Source: Pokkaliibacter sp. MBI-7 (lineage in GTDB: Bacteria; Pseudomonadota; Gammaproteobacteria; Pseudomonadales; Balneatricaceae). From it: a stretch of 64,000 nucleotides of DNA. The notes under the pieces were generated by a model that saw nothing but the letters and a program-made list of their open reading frames with translations, made no database searches and was not told where the DNA came from. Position numbers and translations under genes: made by a program. The stretch covers positions 1,467,501 to 1,531,500 of the forward strand of contig NZ_JARVTG010000002.1 of the NCBI RefSeq assembly GCF_029846635.1, in the 5' to 3' direction. Below, one piece after another: positions 16,972 through 25,518 of the stretch. Numbering within the stretch: position 1 is the first letter of the stretch; each line of letters starts with the position of its first letter.

Positions 16972-18240
16972 CTATATCGACTTGCTATCAGGCTCATGCT
17001 CTGACAGCCGTCCTTTCCAAAACCGTAATGTGGGCTGAGATACCCCAAATTCATAAGCCAGCTCTGCGGGGTGACGAATACTCCAGACCAGCAGATCGGC
17101 CTGCATGCCTTCACGCAGCATGCCCAGCTGGCTACTACGCCCCAGTGCGGTTGCTGCATGCTGGGTGACGCCACGCAAGCTTTCCTCCGGAGTCAGACGG
17201 AACAGCGTGCAGGCCATGTTCATCATGAGTCGGATTGATGCCAGCGGTGATGTGCCTGGATTGAAATCCGTAGCCACGGCCATCGGCACCCGGTACTTCC
17301 GCAACAGTTCGATGGGTGGCAAGGTTTTTTCACGCAGGAAGTAGAACGCCCCGGGCAGCAATACCGACACCGTGCCTGCTTCGGCCATCGCAGCAACGCC
17401 AGCCTCATCCAGATACTCGACATGATCCGCCGACCAGCCTTGATAGCGTGCGACCAGCTCAGTGCCCCCCAGCAGGCTCAACTGCTCGGTATGCCCCTTG
17501 ATAGCCAGCCCATGTGTCTGCGCTGCCTGAAACACCCGCTCACACTGGGCAGGGCTGAAGGCAATCCCTTCGCAGAACACATCGACGGCATCAGCCAGTT
17601 TCTCTTCGCTGACCAGAGGAATAAGGGTCTGGCAGATCATGTCGACGTAGTCGTCTGCCTTACCCTGAAATTCAGGAGGGATGGCATGAGCAGCCAGCAA
17701 GGTCAAGGATACGTTGACTGGCATATCGGCCGTCAATTGCCGCGCCGCTCGCAGCAACTTGATCTCATCCTCGAGTGTCAGGCCATACCCTGACTTGATC
17801 TCAATGGTGGTCACCCCTTCTCGCATCAGCGCCAGCAAACGCGGACGTGCCGCTGCCACCAGCTCTTCCACTTCAGCCTGCCGCGTAGCGCGCACAGTGC
17901 TGAGAATCCCACCACCTTGTCGGGCGATGGTTTCGTAAGGAACCCCTAACAAGCGTTGCTCAAATTCAGCAGCACGGTTGCCAGCGAACACCAGATGAGT
18001 GTGGCAGTCGATAAAGCCGGGACTGACCCACTGACCTACCAGGTCAACAACTTCGATGCCATCAGTATTCAGTGTGGTGGCGGCCCATTCCTCCATTGAT
18101 CTGATCGCGGCAATCCTGCCATCTGCAATCAGTAGCGCCGCGCGCTCCATTACGCCATAGGCTCCGTCACATTGCGGATCCAGCGTAATGAGGTTGGCGT
18201 TGATCAAGACACGTTCGCAGCCATGGTTGACCTGAGGCAT
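16972..18240 (-). CDS. hutI: Imidazolonepropionase
   Basis: HutI hydrolyses 4-imidazolone-5-propionate to N-formimino-L-glutamate, the third step of histidine breakdown. This amidohydrolase keeps its metal ligands: DCHTHLVFAGNR (His80, His82), a later AHAIPPEF, and ATDFNPGTSP near the C-terminus. IEIKSGYGL is also typical. I set the start at ATG 18240 (422 residues), eight bases after AGGAG. The upstream ATG 18276 lies inside the promoter-operator. It is the first gene of the operon. The enzymes that finish the pathway (HutF/HutG or HutE) and the repressor gene hutC are not in the window. Confidence 0.96.
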   Translation of the reverse strand: MPQVNHGCERVLINANLITLDPQCDGAYGVMERAALLIADGRIAAIRSMEEWAATTLNTDGIEVVDLVGQWVSPGFIDCHTHLVFAGNRAAEFEQRLLGVPYETIARQGGGILSTVRATRQAEVEELVAAARPRLLALMREGVTTIEIKSGYGLTLEDEIKLLRAARQLTADMPVNVSLTLLAAHAIPPEFQGKADDYVDMICQTLIPLVSEEKLADAVDVFCEGIAFSPAQCERVFQAAQTHGLAIKGHTEQLSLLGGTELVARYQGWSADHVEYLDEAGVAAMAEAGTVSVLLPGAFYFLREKTLPPIELLRKYRVPMAVATDFNPGTSPLASIRLMMNMACTLFRLTPEESLRGVTQHAATALGRSSQLGMLREGMQADLLVWSIRHPAELAYEFGVSQPTLRFWKGRLSEHEPDSKSI

Positions 18241-18264
18241 GAGGTTGCTCCTGCATGTACTTGC

Positions 18265-18276
18265 TTGTATATACAA
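18265..18276. promoter_or_regulatory. HutC-type operator palindrome
   Basis: TTGTATATACAA is a perfect 12-base palindrome. It matches the TTGTATnTACAA-like sites bound by HutC repressors of the GntR family in Klebsiella and Pseudomonas. It abuts the -10 element of the hutI promoter, so a bound repressor would block initiation until urocanate releases it. The known binding pattern and the position both support the call. Confidence 0.75.
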
Positions 18277-18303
18277 CTATATACATTAATATTTACCCGT
18301 CAA
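18276..18303 (-). promoter_or_regulatory. Sigma-70 promoter of the hut operon
   Basis: On the minus strand TTGACG (18298-18303) and TATAGT (18276-18281) are separated by 16 bases. They lie 36-63 bases upstream of the hutI ATG and next to the HutC-type palindrome. No experimental start site is known. Confidence 0.65.
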
Positions 18304-18429
18304 CTGCCCGACACAAAGTTTGGTAGCGATATCCACGAACAAGTAAGTTGTTTGCAGATCGGATCCTTAGCGCACATGGCTAACTATTGATCGGCTATGC
18401 TGAATACGGATCTTGACGAGGAGGGTGTT

Positions 18430-19242
18430 ATGAAAAGGACAATAAAGCGCTGGGCAAGCAGCCTGACGAGCCTTGTGCCGTTATTACTGAGCGGTATGGC
18501 AGATGCAGCTCAGACTACTTCAGTACACAACTGGCAAGCCCCCAGCTACATCGCCTCATCCTTTATCAAAATCGCACTGCAGCGCGAACATGAGCAAGTC
18601 CGCAGCGGCATCCTGCTGAAGTGGCAAAATCCGATTGACTACTACATCTACACACCCAATGAGGCCATTGCCCCCTTCGCGGCCCTGATGAAAACACATT
18701 TGCAGCAGCTATCAGACATCACCGGACTACCCCTTCGATCAGTGCCCTTCAAGCAAGCGCGCATGCAGATATTTATTGTCCCTCAGGCTCAGGTAGATCA
18801 AACCCTGATTCGCTTCTACGGACGGCAACCGTTCAATAAGAAAATTACCAGTCATGCGGTGTGTTATGGCCAGGTCAAGCTGCACAACAGCGTGCTGCAG
18901 GGCGCGACGATAGTCATCCCTATCGATAATGCCATCGCCAAGGGTAAAGCCATCGACTGCTTAATTGAGGAGACGACTCAGGTACTTGGTTTGCCCAATG
19001 ATTCGGATCAGGTTTTCCCGTCCATCTTCAATGACCACAGCATTGACCGTTACCTGTCCGGTCTGGACTACGTACTGCTGAAGATCTTGTTTGACTCGCG
19101 CTTGCAGACAGGCATGAGCACCACCGAAGTGCAAAAGCTGCTTCCGACGATTATCAAAGATCTAAAGCAACGGGGGGAAATCACGGGGGCTGAACGGAAA
19201 GTACGCAGTGAGGGTCTGTATCGCCAGTTAGGCGGCAGCTGA
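18430..19242 (+). CDS. Exported DUF2927 protein
   Basis: The 270-residue product begins with a signal peptide (MKRTIKRWASSL, hydrophobic core, GMADAAQ cleavage region) and is probably periplasmic. Its core carries CLIEETTQVLGLPNDSD near 180, the hallmark of DUF2927. The EE and ND positions resemble a metalloprotease-like motif, but no function is established. GGAGGG at 18420-18425, a few bases upstream, favours ATG 18430 over the in-frame ATG at 18397. It diverges from the hut operon and faces the RhtB-type exporter at its 3' end. Confidence 0.75.
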   Translation: MKRTIKRWASSLTSLVPLLLSGMADAAQTTSVHNWQAPSYIASSFIKIALQREHEQVRSGILLKWQNPIDYYIYTPNEAIAPFAALMKTHLQQLSDITGLPLRSVPFKQARMQIFIVPQAQVDQTLIRFYGRQPFNKKITSHAVCYGQVKLHNSVLQGATIVIPIDNAIAKGKAIDCLIEETTQVLGLPNDSDQVFPSIFNDHSIDRYLSGLDYVLLKILFDSRLQTGMSTTEVQKLLPTIIKDLKQRGEITGAERKVRSEGLYRQLGGS

Positions 19243-19345
19243 CAGGATGTATCCCACTACCGCACAACAGGCAGTGGGAAGAGTAGTTTAAAAGCATGCT
19301 CAGACGGGCCACCTGAGCAGCCCGTATAGTGAGTGAGCAGCTTAC

Positions 19346-19975
19346 TCAGTGCCCCATGCGGGCTACAGCCAGCAGACTGCCGGCACCGATAAAAAAGCTA
19401 CCCAACACACGATTCTGCATTTTGACCCGCGCACTGTCCGCGAAAAAAGGCCGCAGACGGGAAGCTAATGACGCAAACCCTACCATCACCACAAAGTCGA
19501 TGCTGACCATCGTGGCTCCCAAAATGAGGTACTGCGCCAGCAGTGGTTTATTCAGATCGAGAAATTGCGGGAACAGTGCCCCCAGGAAAATAATCGATTT
19601 CGGATTGGTCAGATTCACAAAAAACGCTGTCCACAGCTGCTTGAGACTATCCTGCTTGCGCGGATCTCCGCCCGCCTGCCAGTCCAGAGTGGATTTCTCT
19701 CGCCACTTGCGAATGCCCAGATAGACCAGATAGCCAACACCGATCCACTTGATCAGCGTGAAGGCAACGACAGACGTTGCCACCAGAGCCCCCAATCCAA
19801 TCCCCACAATAGCAACAACCGCCAGCAATCCCAGCTGCAGTCCGACAATACCGGCAATAGAGCCACGCAAACCATGCTTCAGCCCATTACTCATGGTATT
19901 GACGGCACCTGGCCCGGGAGTAAGGCTGAGCAACAGGGTTGCGACAAAGAACGTAATCCACACGCTTAAGGACAT
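19346..19975 (-). CDS. LysE/RhtB-family amino-acid exporter
   Basis: The 209-residue membrane protein has about six transmembrane segments. The conserved LSLTPGPGAVNTMSNGLKHGLRGS at about 16-40 (PGP motif plus basic loop) marks the LysE/RhtB superfamily. FFVNLTNPKSIIFLGALFPQFLD near 120 is typical of RhtB homoserine/threonine exporters. Such proteins export amino acids or their lactones to prevent overload. The substrate here is not known. A small membrane protein gene ends 13 bases upstream on the same strand, so they probably form an operon. Confidence 0.9.
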   Translation of the reverse strand: MSLSVWITFFVATLLLSLTPGPGAVNTMSNGLKHGLRGSIAGIVGLQLGLLAVVAIVGIGLGALVATSVVAFTLIKWIGVGYLVYLGIRKWREKSTLDWQAGGDPRKQDSLKQLWTAFFVNLTNPKSIIFLGALFPQFLDLNKPLLAQYLILGATMVSIDFVVMVGFASLASRLRPFFADSARVKMQNRVLGSFFIGAGSLLAVARMGH

Positions 19976-19988
19976 GATGCAGGAGTCT

Positions 19989-20315
19989 CTACCAGTTCAG
20001 GATCATCCAGACAGCGGACAGCACTGACAACGCGCCATAAACGCGTGCTGCCAGCCGGCCACTGAGAATTTTTTGCAGAATGACGAAATGCAGAATGGGG
20101 AAGGTAACGAACAAGCTACAGAGCACCATCCATCCGTTAAGATTCAGTGCGCCATAGACCGCGGAAAGAATCAGCACTAACGCACCAAGATTGCCCCAAA
20201 TCATCAATTCTGCATTGATTTCCGAGGCGCTCTTTTTCATCAGAGCCTGCACTGACAGTGCGGCTGACATGGAAAACGTTCCTCCCAACAGGAACGCAGC
20301 AAGTAAACCGTTCAT
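19989..20315 (-). CDS. Small four-helix membrane protein
   Basis: I do not recognise this 108-residue protein. It is strongly hydrophobic, with predicted membrane segments at about 3-22, 38-56, 62-80 and 88-106, and a short charged loop (KKSASEIN) after the first. It looks like a DUF-type integral inner-membrane protein. The LysE/RhtB gene starts 13 bases after its stop, so the two are probably transcribed together. It could influence that exporter, but this is only inference from position. Confidence 0.7.
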   Translation of the reverse strand: MNGLLAAFLLGGTFSMSAALSVQALMKKSASEINAELMIWGNLGALVLILSAVYGALNLNGWMVLCSLFVTFPILHFVILQKILSGRLAARVYGALSVLSAVWMILNW

Positions 20316-20389
20316 AGACCCTCCAACAACAGCCGCCCATTGTAGTGAGGGACAATGAAGGACTCCAGCATAGCTAGTCGCTGGAGAGA

Positions 20390-20662
20390 CTATTCCTTCT
20401 TATCAGTCTCATTAGACTCCTGACGCATACCGAAGCTGTTGCTCATCATTCCCAGCATCATTTTCTGCCAGGCTTCCATGGTCCCGATGGCTCCAGGTAT
20501 ATGAGGCTTTAGCCAGCTGAGGGCATCGTAGCCCTCCACTCCTGCTTCCATCTGCTCGCGAAAACGGTTCAACATTTCCTGATGCAGCGGCTCCAGATCA
20601 GGTAAGCCGAACACTTTACGCAACTCCTCAGGCGTGACGTCTACCACAACATTGAACTTCAT
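20390..20662 (-). CDS. DUF6489-family small protein
   Basis: The 90-residue product opens with MKFNVVVDVTPEELRKVFGLPD, the conserved head of DUF6489 proteins. It continues with an amphipathic region and a Met-rich helix (WQKMMLGMM) that could join a membrane or phasin-like complex. No function is established. GGAG seven bases before ATG 20662 fixes the start, and a longer frame to 20716 lacks a site. It stands between the membrane-protein pair and the MFS gene, all on the minus strand. Confidence 0.8.
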   Translation of the reverse strand: MKFNVVVDVTPEELRKVFGLPDLEPLHQEMLNRFREQMEAGVEGYDALSWLKPHIPGAIGTMEAWQKMMLGMMSNSFGMRQESNETDKKE

Positions 20663-20782
20663 GTTTTTACTCCATGTCTGTATGGCCTCGGTACACGCGA
20701 CGCCGTAAACAATCACTTAAATATCTTTTCACCAAGCCTAGCCGAGGGCCCGCTGCAATACCAACGGCCCCTGAGTGAAGCA

Positions 20783-21952
20783 TCAGGTACTTGCTGCTGT
20801 CTGTTCCTTCAATCCCCACCACGCCAGCAACAGTGCGAGGCCGGTCACTATGGCAGCAAAGATAAACGTTTGCGACATACCCAGTTCTACCCAGATATAG
20901 CCACTGACCAAGGCTCCCAGAGAGCCACCGGCACCGTACGCCACTGCAGAAAACAGCGCCTGCCCCTGCCCTTCATTCCCGCCGGAAAAATACTGCTGGA
21001 CCAGGTTGATACCACAAACGTGCAGTACGCCAAAAGTTGCCGCGTGACACAGCTGACTGATCGTCGCCAGCGGCAACGACTCAGGAGCCCAGGCTGTCAG
21101 CAACCACCGGGCAATACTGATCAGCAACGCCAGCTTCAACAGACGCAATACACCCAGGCGCAAAAAACGGTACATGTAGAAAAACAATACCACCTCTGCC
21201 AGTACACCCAGCGCCCAGAATCCGCCGATGGCCATACTGGAATAACCATGCGCCTGCATATAGAGACTATAGAACGTGTAATACGGCCCCATGGCGACCT
21301 GCGACAGCAGAAAAACCACGTAGAAAAGTATTACTTGAGGAACAAGAAAACGCTGCAGGAAAGAAGGTCGCTGCTGATTATTGACGGCCACCTGTGGCTC
21401 GCTAATGGAACAGGCGCACCCCCAGCTTCCGGCTAGTGCAGCCATCAGGAACAGCGGCAGCAAACTTACAGGAAACTTCTCAAACAATGCCCCCAGGCCG
21501 ACCACAGCCAGTACAAAGCCCAGCGATCCCCAGATACGAATGCGACTGTAGTAAGGCCGCTGCAAATCCAGATATTGCAGCGTAATCACTTCAAACTGCG
21601 GCAGCACGGCATTCAGAAAGAAGGTGAACGCCGTCATGGCCAGCGCCATCGTCAACCAGCTATCGGCCAGCCAGACAGTGATGACACTGAGCGTACCAAG
21701 AAAGGCTCCAATACGAATGATACGCAGCCGCTTGCCGGTATTATCCGCCAACCACCCCCATACATTCGGACCAACGATGCGGGTAGCCATATAAATGGAC
21801 ATCAACTGGCCGATGGCTACGCCGTCAAAACCATGATCTTTGAGGTAGAGACCCCAGTAGGGAGAGAAACAGCCGATGAAGGCAAAGTAGCAGGCGTAAA
21901 AGCCGGACAGGCGCCAATAAGGCAGCCCGTCTCGACTGAAAGGTACTTGCAT
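20783..21952 (-). CDS. MFS transporter, HcaT/PPP-like
   Basis: This 389-residue inner-membrane transporter has about twelve hydrophobic segments. The N-terminal pattern YACYFAFIGCFSPYWGLYLKDHGF and the motif GWLADNTGKRLRIIR after the second helix pair fit the major facilitator superfamily, in the group with HcaT (phenylpropionate permease). The substrate is unknown. It starts four bases after the aroC stop codon, so it is co-transcribed with aroC. A transporter in this position beside aroC is also seen in Pseudomonas, which makes the pairing likely ancestral. Confidence 0.88.
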   Translation of the reverse strand: MQVPFSRDGLPYWRLSGFYACYFAFIGCFSPYWGLYLKDHGFDGVAIGQLMSIYMATRIVGPNVWGWLADNTGKRLRIIRIGAFLGTLSVITVWLADSWLTMALAMTAFTFFLNAVLPQFEVITLQYLDLQRPYYSRIRIWGSLGFVLAVVGLGALFEKFPVSLLPLFLMAALAGSWGCACSISEPQVAVNNQQRPSFLQRFLVPQVILFYVVFLLSQVAMGPYYTFYSLYMQAHGYSSMAIGGFWALGVLAEVVLFFYMYRFLRLGVLRLLKLALLISIARWLLTAWAPESLPLATISQLCHAATFGVLHVCGINLVQQYFSGGNEGQGQALFSAVAYGAGGSLGALVSGYIWVELGMSQTFIFAAIVTGLALLLAWWGLKEQTAAST

Positions 21953-21956
21953 CTGC

Positions 21957-23060
21957 TCAGGCAGAAGCGGGAATGACAGGTGTAGTTACCTGAACATCCG
22001 CATTTTGCGCGCGATGGCGCAGGTAGTGATCCAGCACAACAATAGCCATCATTGCTTCTGCAATGGGAGTAGCACGAATGCCAACGCAGGGGTCATGACG
22101 ACCGTGGGTGACGACTTCGATAGGCTCTCCGTTTGCATCAATACTGCGCCCAGGCAGACGCAAGCTGGAAGTGGGTTTTAATGCAATGCTGACGAGTAAA
22201 TCCTGTCCACTGGAGATCCCACCCAGAATGCCGCCGGCATTGTTGGACAGAAAACCCTGTGGTGTCAGCTCGTCACGATGCTCCGTACCCTTCTGCTCTA
22301 CACAGGCAAATCCGGCCCCCACCTCAACACCTTTTACGGCATTGATACTCATCATGGCATGGGCAAGATCGGCATCCAGTCGATCAAATACCGGCTCGCC
22401 AAAACCAGGGATCATGCCTGTGGCTACCACATTGATCCGTGCACCGATGGAGTCTCCTTCTTTACGCAGTGCATCCATATAGTCTGCCATCTGCACTGCA
22501 GCGTCCGCGTCGGGACAGAAGAAGGCATTGTTGGCGACTTCATCCCATGAGAACTTGGCCGGATCTGCTTTGATTGGCCCCAGCTGAGAGAGGTAGCCCT
22601 TGATCTCAATGCCCAGCCGCTCTTTCAGAAACTTCTTGGCAATGGCACCTGCAGCCACGCGCATGGCAGTCTCACGTGCAGAAGAGCGGCCACCGCCACG
22701 ATAATCACGAATACCGTATTTGTGGGTATAGGTGTAGTCAGCATGAGCAGGTCGGAACGTATCCTTGATATTGGAGTAATCCTTGGAGCGCTGGTCCTGA
22801 TTTTCGATCAGCAGGCCAATGGAAGTACCCGTTGTCACACCTTCGAACACGCCGGACAGAATCCTGACCTCATCCGGCTCACGGCGCTGAGTGGTATAAC
22901 GCGATTGTCCGGGCTTCCGACGATCCAGTTCGATCTGGATATCTGCTTCAGTCAGCGCAATGCCGGGTGGGCAACCATCAATGATGCAACCCAAGGCGAT
23001 ACCGTGACTTTCTCCGAAGGTAGTCACCGTGAATACCTGGCCTATGGTATTACCTGCCAT
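21957..23060 (-). CDS. aroC: Chorismate synthase
   Basis: AroC makes chorismate from EPSP using reduced FMN, the last common step to the aromatic amino acids and folate. The 367-residue length matches the bacterial enzyme. TTFGESHGIALGCIIDGCPPG (His17 region), RYTTQRREPDEV, DYRGGGRSSARETAMRVAAGAIAKK and the late GRHDPCVGIRATPIAEAM are all diagnostic. The gene is followed by the MFS gene, four bases away. prmB lies upstream with a 116-base gap and the same direction. Confidence 0.98.
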   Translation of the reverse strand: MAGNTIGQVFTVTTFGESHGIALGCIIDGCPPGIALTEADIQIELDRRKPGQSRYTTQRREPDEVRILSGVFEGVTTGTSIGLLIENQDQRSKDYSNIKDTFRPAHADYTYTHKYGIRDYRGGGRSSARETAMRVAAGAIAKKFLKERLGIEIKGYLSQLGPIKADPAKFSWDEVANNAFFCPDADAAVQMADYMDALRKEGDSIGARINVVATGMIPGFGEPVFDRLDADLAHAMMSINAVKGVEVGAGFACVEQKGTEHRDELTPQGFLSNNAGGILGGISSGQDLLVSIALKPTSSLRLPGRSIDANGEPIEVVTHGRHDPCVGIRATPIAEAMMAIVVLDHYLRHRAQNADVQVTTPVIPASA

Positions 23061-23176
23061 GTGAAATCTAACCTCTGCTCAGGTTGCCCATACAACCTGT
23101 AAAAAATTCGTATGCTCCATGGAGCATGATTAATCTGGCAGCTTAATGAGCCAGCCGACCCATCAGGATACTGCCA

Positions 23177-24094
23177 TCAGAACAGATGTGCACACTGCCG
23201 CAGTTGATCAGCGGTCAGCATGAAGACACCATGTCCACCACGCTCGAAGTCCAGCCACAGGAAAGGTACCTGCGGGTACTGCTCCTGCAAGTGAATCTCA
23301 GAATTGCCAACCTCTACGATGAGTAAACCATCAGGGGTCAGATAGTCTACCGCCTGACGCAGAATTCGACGGGTAACATCCAGTCCATCGTCCCCAGATG
23401 CAAGACCGAGTGCAGGCTCGTGGTGGAACTCATCAGGCATCGACGCAATATCTTCGGCATCAACATAGGGAGGATTGCTGACAATCAGGTCGTACTGCTG
23501 CTCTGCCAAACCGTTGAAGACGTCAGAACGTATCGCTTTGACACGATCCTCCATCTGGTGGCGCTTGATATTGAGCTTGGCAACAGCCAACGCATCAGGA
23601 GAAATATCAACCAGATCAACGCTGGCATCATCAAACACACTGGCACAGGCAATACCGATACAACCTGACCCTGTGCACAAATCCAGAATGCGGTGTACCG
23701 GTTTGCACTGCAGCCAAGGCTCGAAACGTTGCTCGATCATTTCTGCAAGAGGTGAACGTGGCACTAGTACACGCTGATCAACATAGAACTTCAGGCCAGC
23801 AAACCATGCCTCGCCAATCAGGTACGCTGCTGGTATACGATCCTTGACGCGTTTTACCACCCAGTCAGTAATCTTCTCGCGCTCCTGACGTGTCAGGCGT
23901 GCGTCCAGTACCTCCTTGTCCACATCCCACGGCAGGTGAACAGCATTGAGCACCAGATTAACGGCCTCATCCCATGCGTTGTCCGTGCCATGACCAAAGA
24001 AGATTTTTGCTTCACTGAAACGGCTTACTGCCCAACGGATCATGTCGCGTACCGTGCGAAGCTCTTCGACGGCCTGTTCGGTGTTTAACTGCAT
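23177..24094 (-). CDS. prmB: Ribosomal protein uL3 N5-glutamine methyltransferase
   Basis: PrmB methylates a glutamine of ribosomal protein L3 with S-adenosylmethionine. The 305-residue protein has a helical N-terminal domain, then a Rossmann methyltransferase domain with LDLCTGSGCIGIACA (motif I, about 140) and IVSNPPYVDAED (NPPY catalytic motif, about 205). LVPRSPLAEMI in between is the PrmB version of the HemK pattern. The SPLAE stretch and the aroC neighbour separate it from PrmC. It diverges from smrB, the usual partner in this context. Confidence 0.95.
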   Translation of the reverse strand: MQLNTEQAVEELRTVRDMIRWAVSRFSEAKIFFGHGTDNAWDEAVNLVLNAVHLPWDVDKEVLDARLTRQEREKITDWVVKRVKDRIPAAYLIGEAWFAGLKFYVDQRVLVPRSPLAEMIEQRFEPWLQCKPVHRILDLCTGSGCIGIACASVFDDASVDLVDISPDALAVAKLNIKRHQMEDRVKAIRSDVFNGLAEQQYDLIVSNPPYVDAEDIASMPDEFHHEPALGLASGDDGLDVTRRILRQAVDYLTPDGLLIVEVGNSEIHLQEQYPQVPFLWLDFERGGHGVFMLTADQLRQCAHLF

Positions 24095-24249
24095 CTCTAG
24101 TCCTGTTTACCCTGGTCCCAGCATGGACAGCGTGCGCACTCTTAGTAGCATTGCCGTCTCAGTAGCAGAATTTGGCTGGGAGGGACCAGTTCGGTTAAAG
24201 TGCCCCAATATTAATGAAACACGCAGCACAAGGCTATCTGTGAACATCC

Positions 24250-24795
24250 ATGACTGAGGACGAATTCGAGCTATTCCGCAACCAGATGCACGGGGTAAGA
24301 CGGATAAAAGCACCACAGCAGGTAGACAACTCCCGCCCAAGCAAAGATCAGAGCCTCAATCAGTATCGCCGCTATGCTGCCAGTCAGGAGATCGTTCAGG
24401 ATCAGTCTGAACTGACTGATGCTCACGTCGAATTGGTTGGATCTGATACTCCACTGCTGTTCTGCACGCCAGGTGTCCAACTCAATTTATTCAAACGACT
24501 TCGTCAGGGCCGTCTGGCATGGGAGGCCGGTCTGGACCTGCATGGATTCAAGATAGAGCAGGCACGTGAAGAGCTAGACCGCTTTATCCGTGATGCATTA
24601 CGAATGGATATGCGCGTAGTACTGGTTGTACATGGCAAGGCCGTCAGTGATCTGGGCAAGTTTCCGTTACTGAAGTCCCACACTAACGACTGGTTACGAC
24701 AGATGCCTGCTGTACTGGCCTACTGCAGTGCCTTACCCAAAGACGGCGGCAACGGCGCACTCTACGTTCTGCTGAAAAAAGGCAGGCAAAGATGA
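24250..24795 (+). CDS. smrB: Smr-domain endonuclease SmrB
   Basis: The 181-residue protein has a basic N-terminal extension and a C-terminal Smr domain with LDLHGFKIEQAREELDRFI (DLHG motif, about 97-100) and VHGKAVSD. In E. coli SmrB cuts mRNA between collided ribosomes. The same role is likely here, by homology. It diverges from prmB, as in many Gammaproteobacteria, and lies upstream of folE with a 116-base gap. The N-terminal part is less conserved, and the ribosome-binding site is weak. Confidence 0.92.
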   Translation: MTEDEFELFRNQMHGVRRIKAPQQVDNSRPSKDQSLNQYRRYAASQEIVQDQSELTDAHVELVGSDTPLLFCTPGVQLNLFKRLRQGRLAWEAGLDLHGFKIEQAREELDRFIRDALRMDMRVVLVVHGKAVSDLGKFPLLKSHTNDWLRQMPAVLAYCSALPKDGGNGALYVLLKKGRQR

Positions 24796-24911
24796 ACTTC
24801 ATGAACGGCAACGTGTGAAGTTTTCACCATTTCTCTCTGCTCGCGGGCTTTACCCGACGCGCATTATTCCGTAATTTAGCGGCTTTTTGCCAGACTAGCT
24901 GAGGACCCTGT

Positions 24912-25451
24912 ATGGAACAGGCTTTCGCTCATATCATCACGAGCATAGGAGAAAATCTTGGCCGGGAGGGCCTGCGTGACACGCCCAAGCGTGCAGCCAA
25001 AGCGATGAGTTATCTGACTCGCGGTTACCAGCAAGATCTGCAGGAAATCGTCAACAATGCGCTATTTCCTTCTGAAAACAGTGAAATGGTGATTGTACGC
25101 AATATCGAGCTGTACTCACTGTGCGAGCATCATATGCTGCCTTTCATTGGTAAAGCACATGTCGCCTACATTCCTAAAGGCAAAGTGTTAGGTCTGTCAA
25201 AAGTGGCGCGGATTGTCGACATGTTCGCTCGGCGCCTGCAAATTCAGGAAAACCTCACCAAAGAGATTGCTGAAGCGGTCTTTCAGGTCACCGAGGCCGC
25301 AGGCGTTGGCGTCGTTATCGAGGCTCAGCATATGTGCATGATGATGCGCGGCGTTGAGAAGCAGAATGCCAGCATGACAACATCCATGATGCTGGGAAAC
25401 TTCCGCACCGATGAACGTACCCGCAACGAATTCCTGTCACTGATTCGCTGA
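24912..25451 (+). CDS. folE: GTP cyclohydrolase I (FolE)
   Basis: FolE opens GTP to 7,8-dihydroneopterin triphosphate, the first step of folate and pterin synthesis. The 179-residue protein has the zinc-binding LYSLCEHHMLPF (Cys75, His78 region) and the second ligand in EAQHMCMMMRGV. GREGLRDTPKRAAKAM near the N-terminus and MTTSMMLGNFRTD near the C-terminus are family signatures. GAGGA six bases upstream supports the start. It is a metal-dependent type IA enzyme, not the zinc-independent FolE2. The gene may stand alone or be read through from smrB. Confidence 0.97.
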   Translation: MEQAFAHIITSIGENLGREGLRDTPKRAAKAMSYLTRGYQQDLQEIVNNALFPSENSEMVIVRNIELYSLCEHHMLPFIGKAHVAYIPKGKVLGLSKVARIVDMFARRLQIQENLTKEIAEAVFQVTEAAGVGVVIEAQHMCMMMRGVEKQNASMTTSMMLGNFRTDERTRNEFLSLIR

Positions 25452-25473
25452 TTCGCTCAACATTACAAAGCTA

Positions 25474-25494
25474 GGGAGTTCTCGCTGAACTCCC
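25474..25494 (+). terminator. Possible terminator after folE
   Basis: GGGAGTT and AACTCCC form a 7-bp stem with a 7-base loop, 23 bases after the folE stop. The sequence that follows has no T-run, so this is a weak candidate that would serve folE or the convergent DUF4892 gene. Confidence 0.4.
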
Positions 25495-25518
25495 CTGACC
25501 TCACACTGTTGTTTAGCT

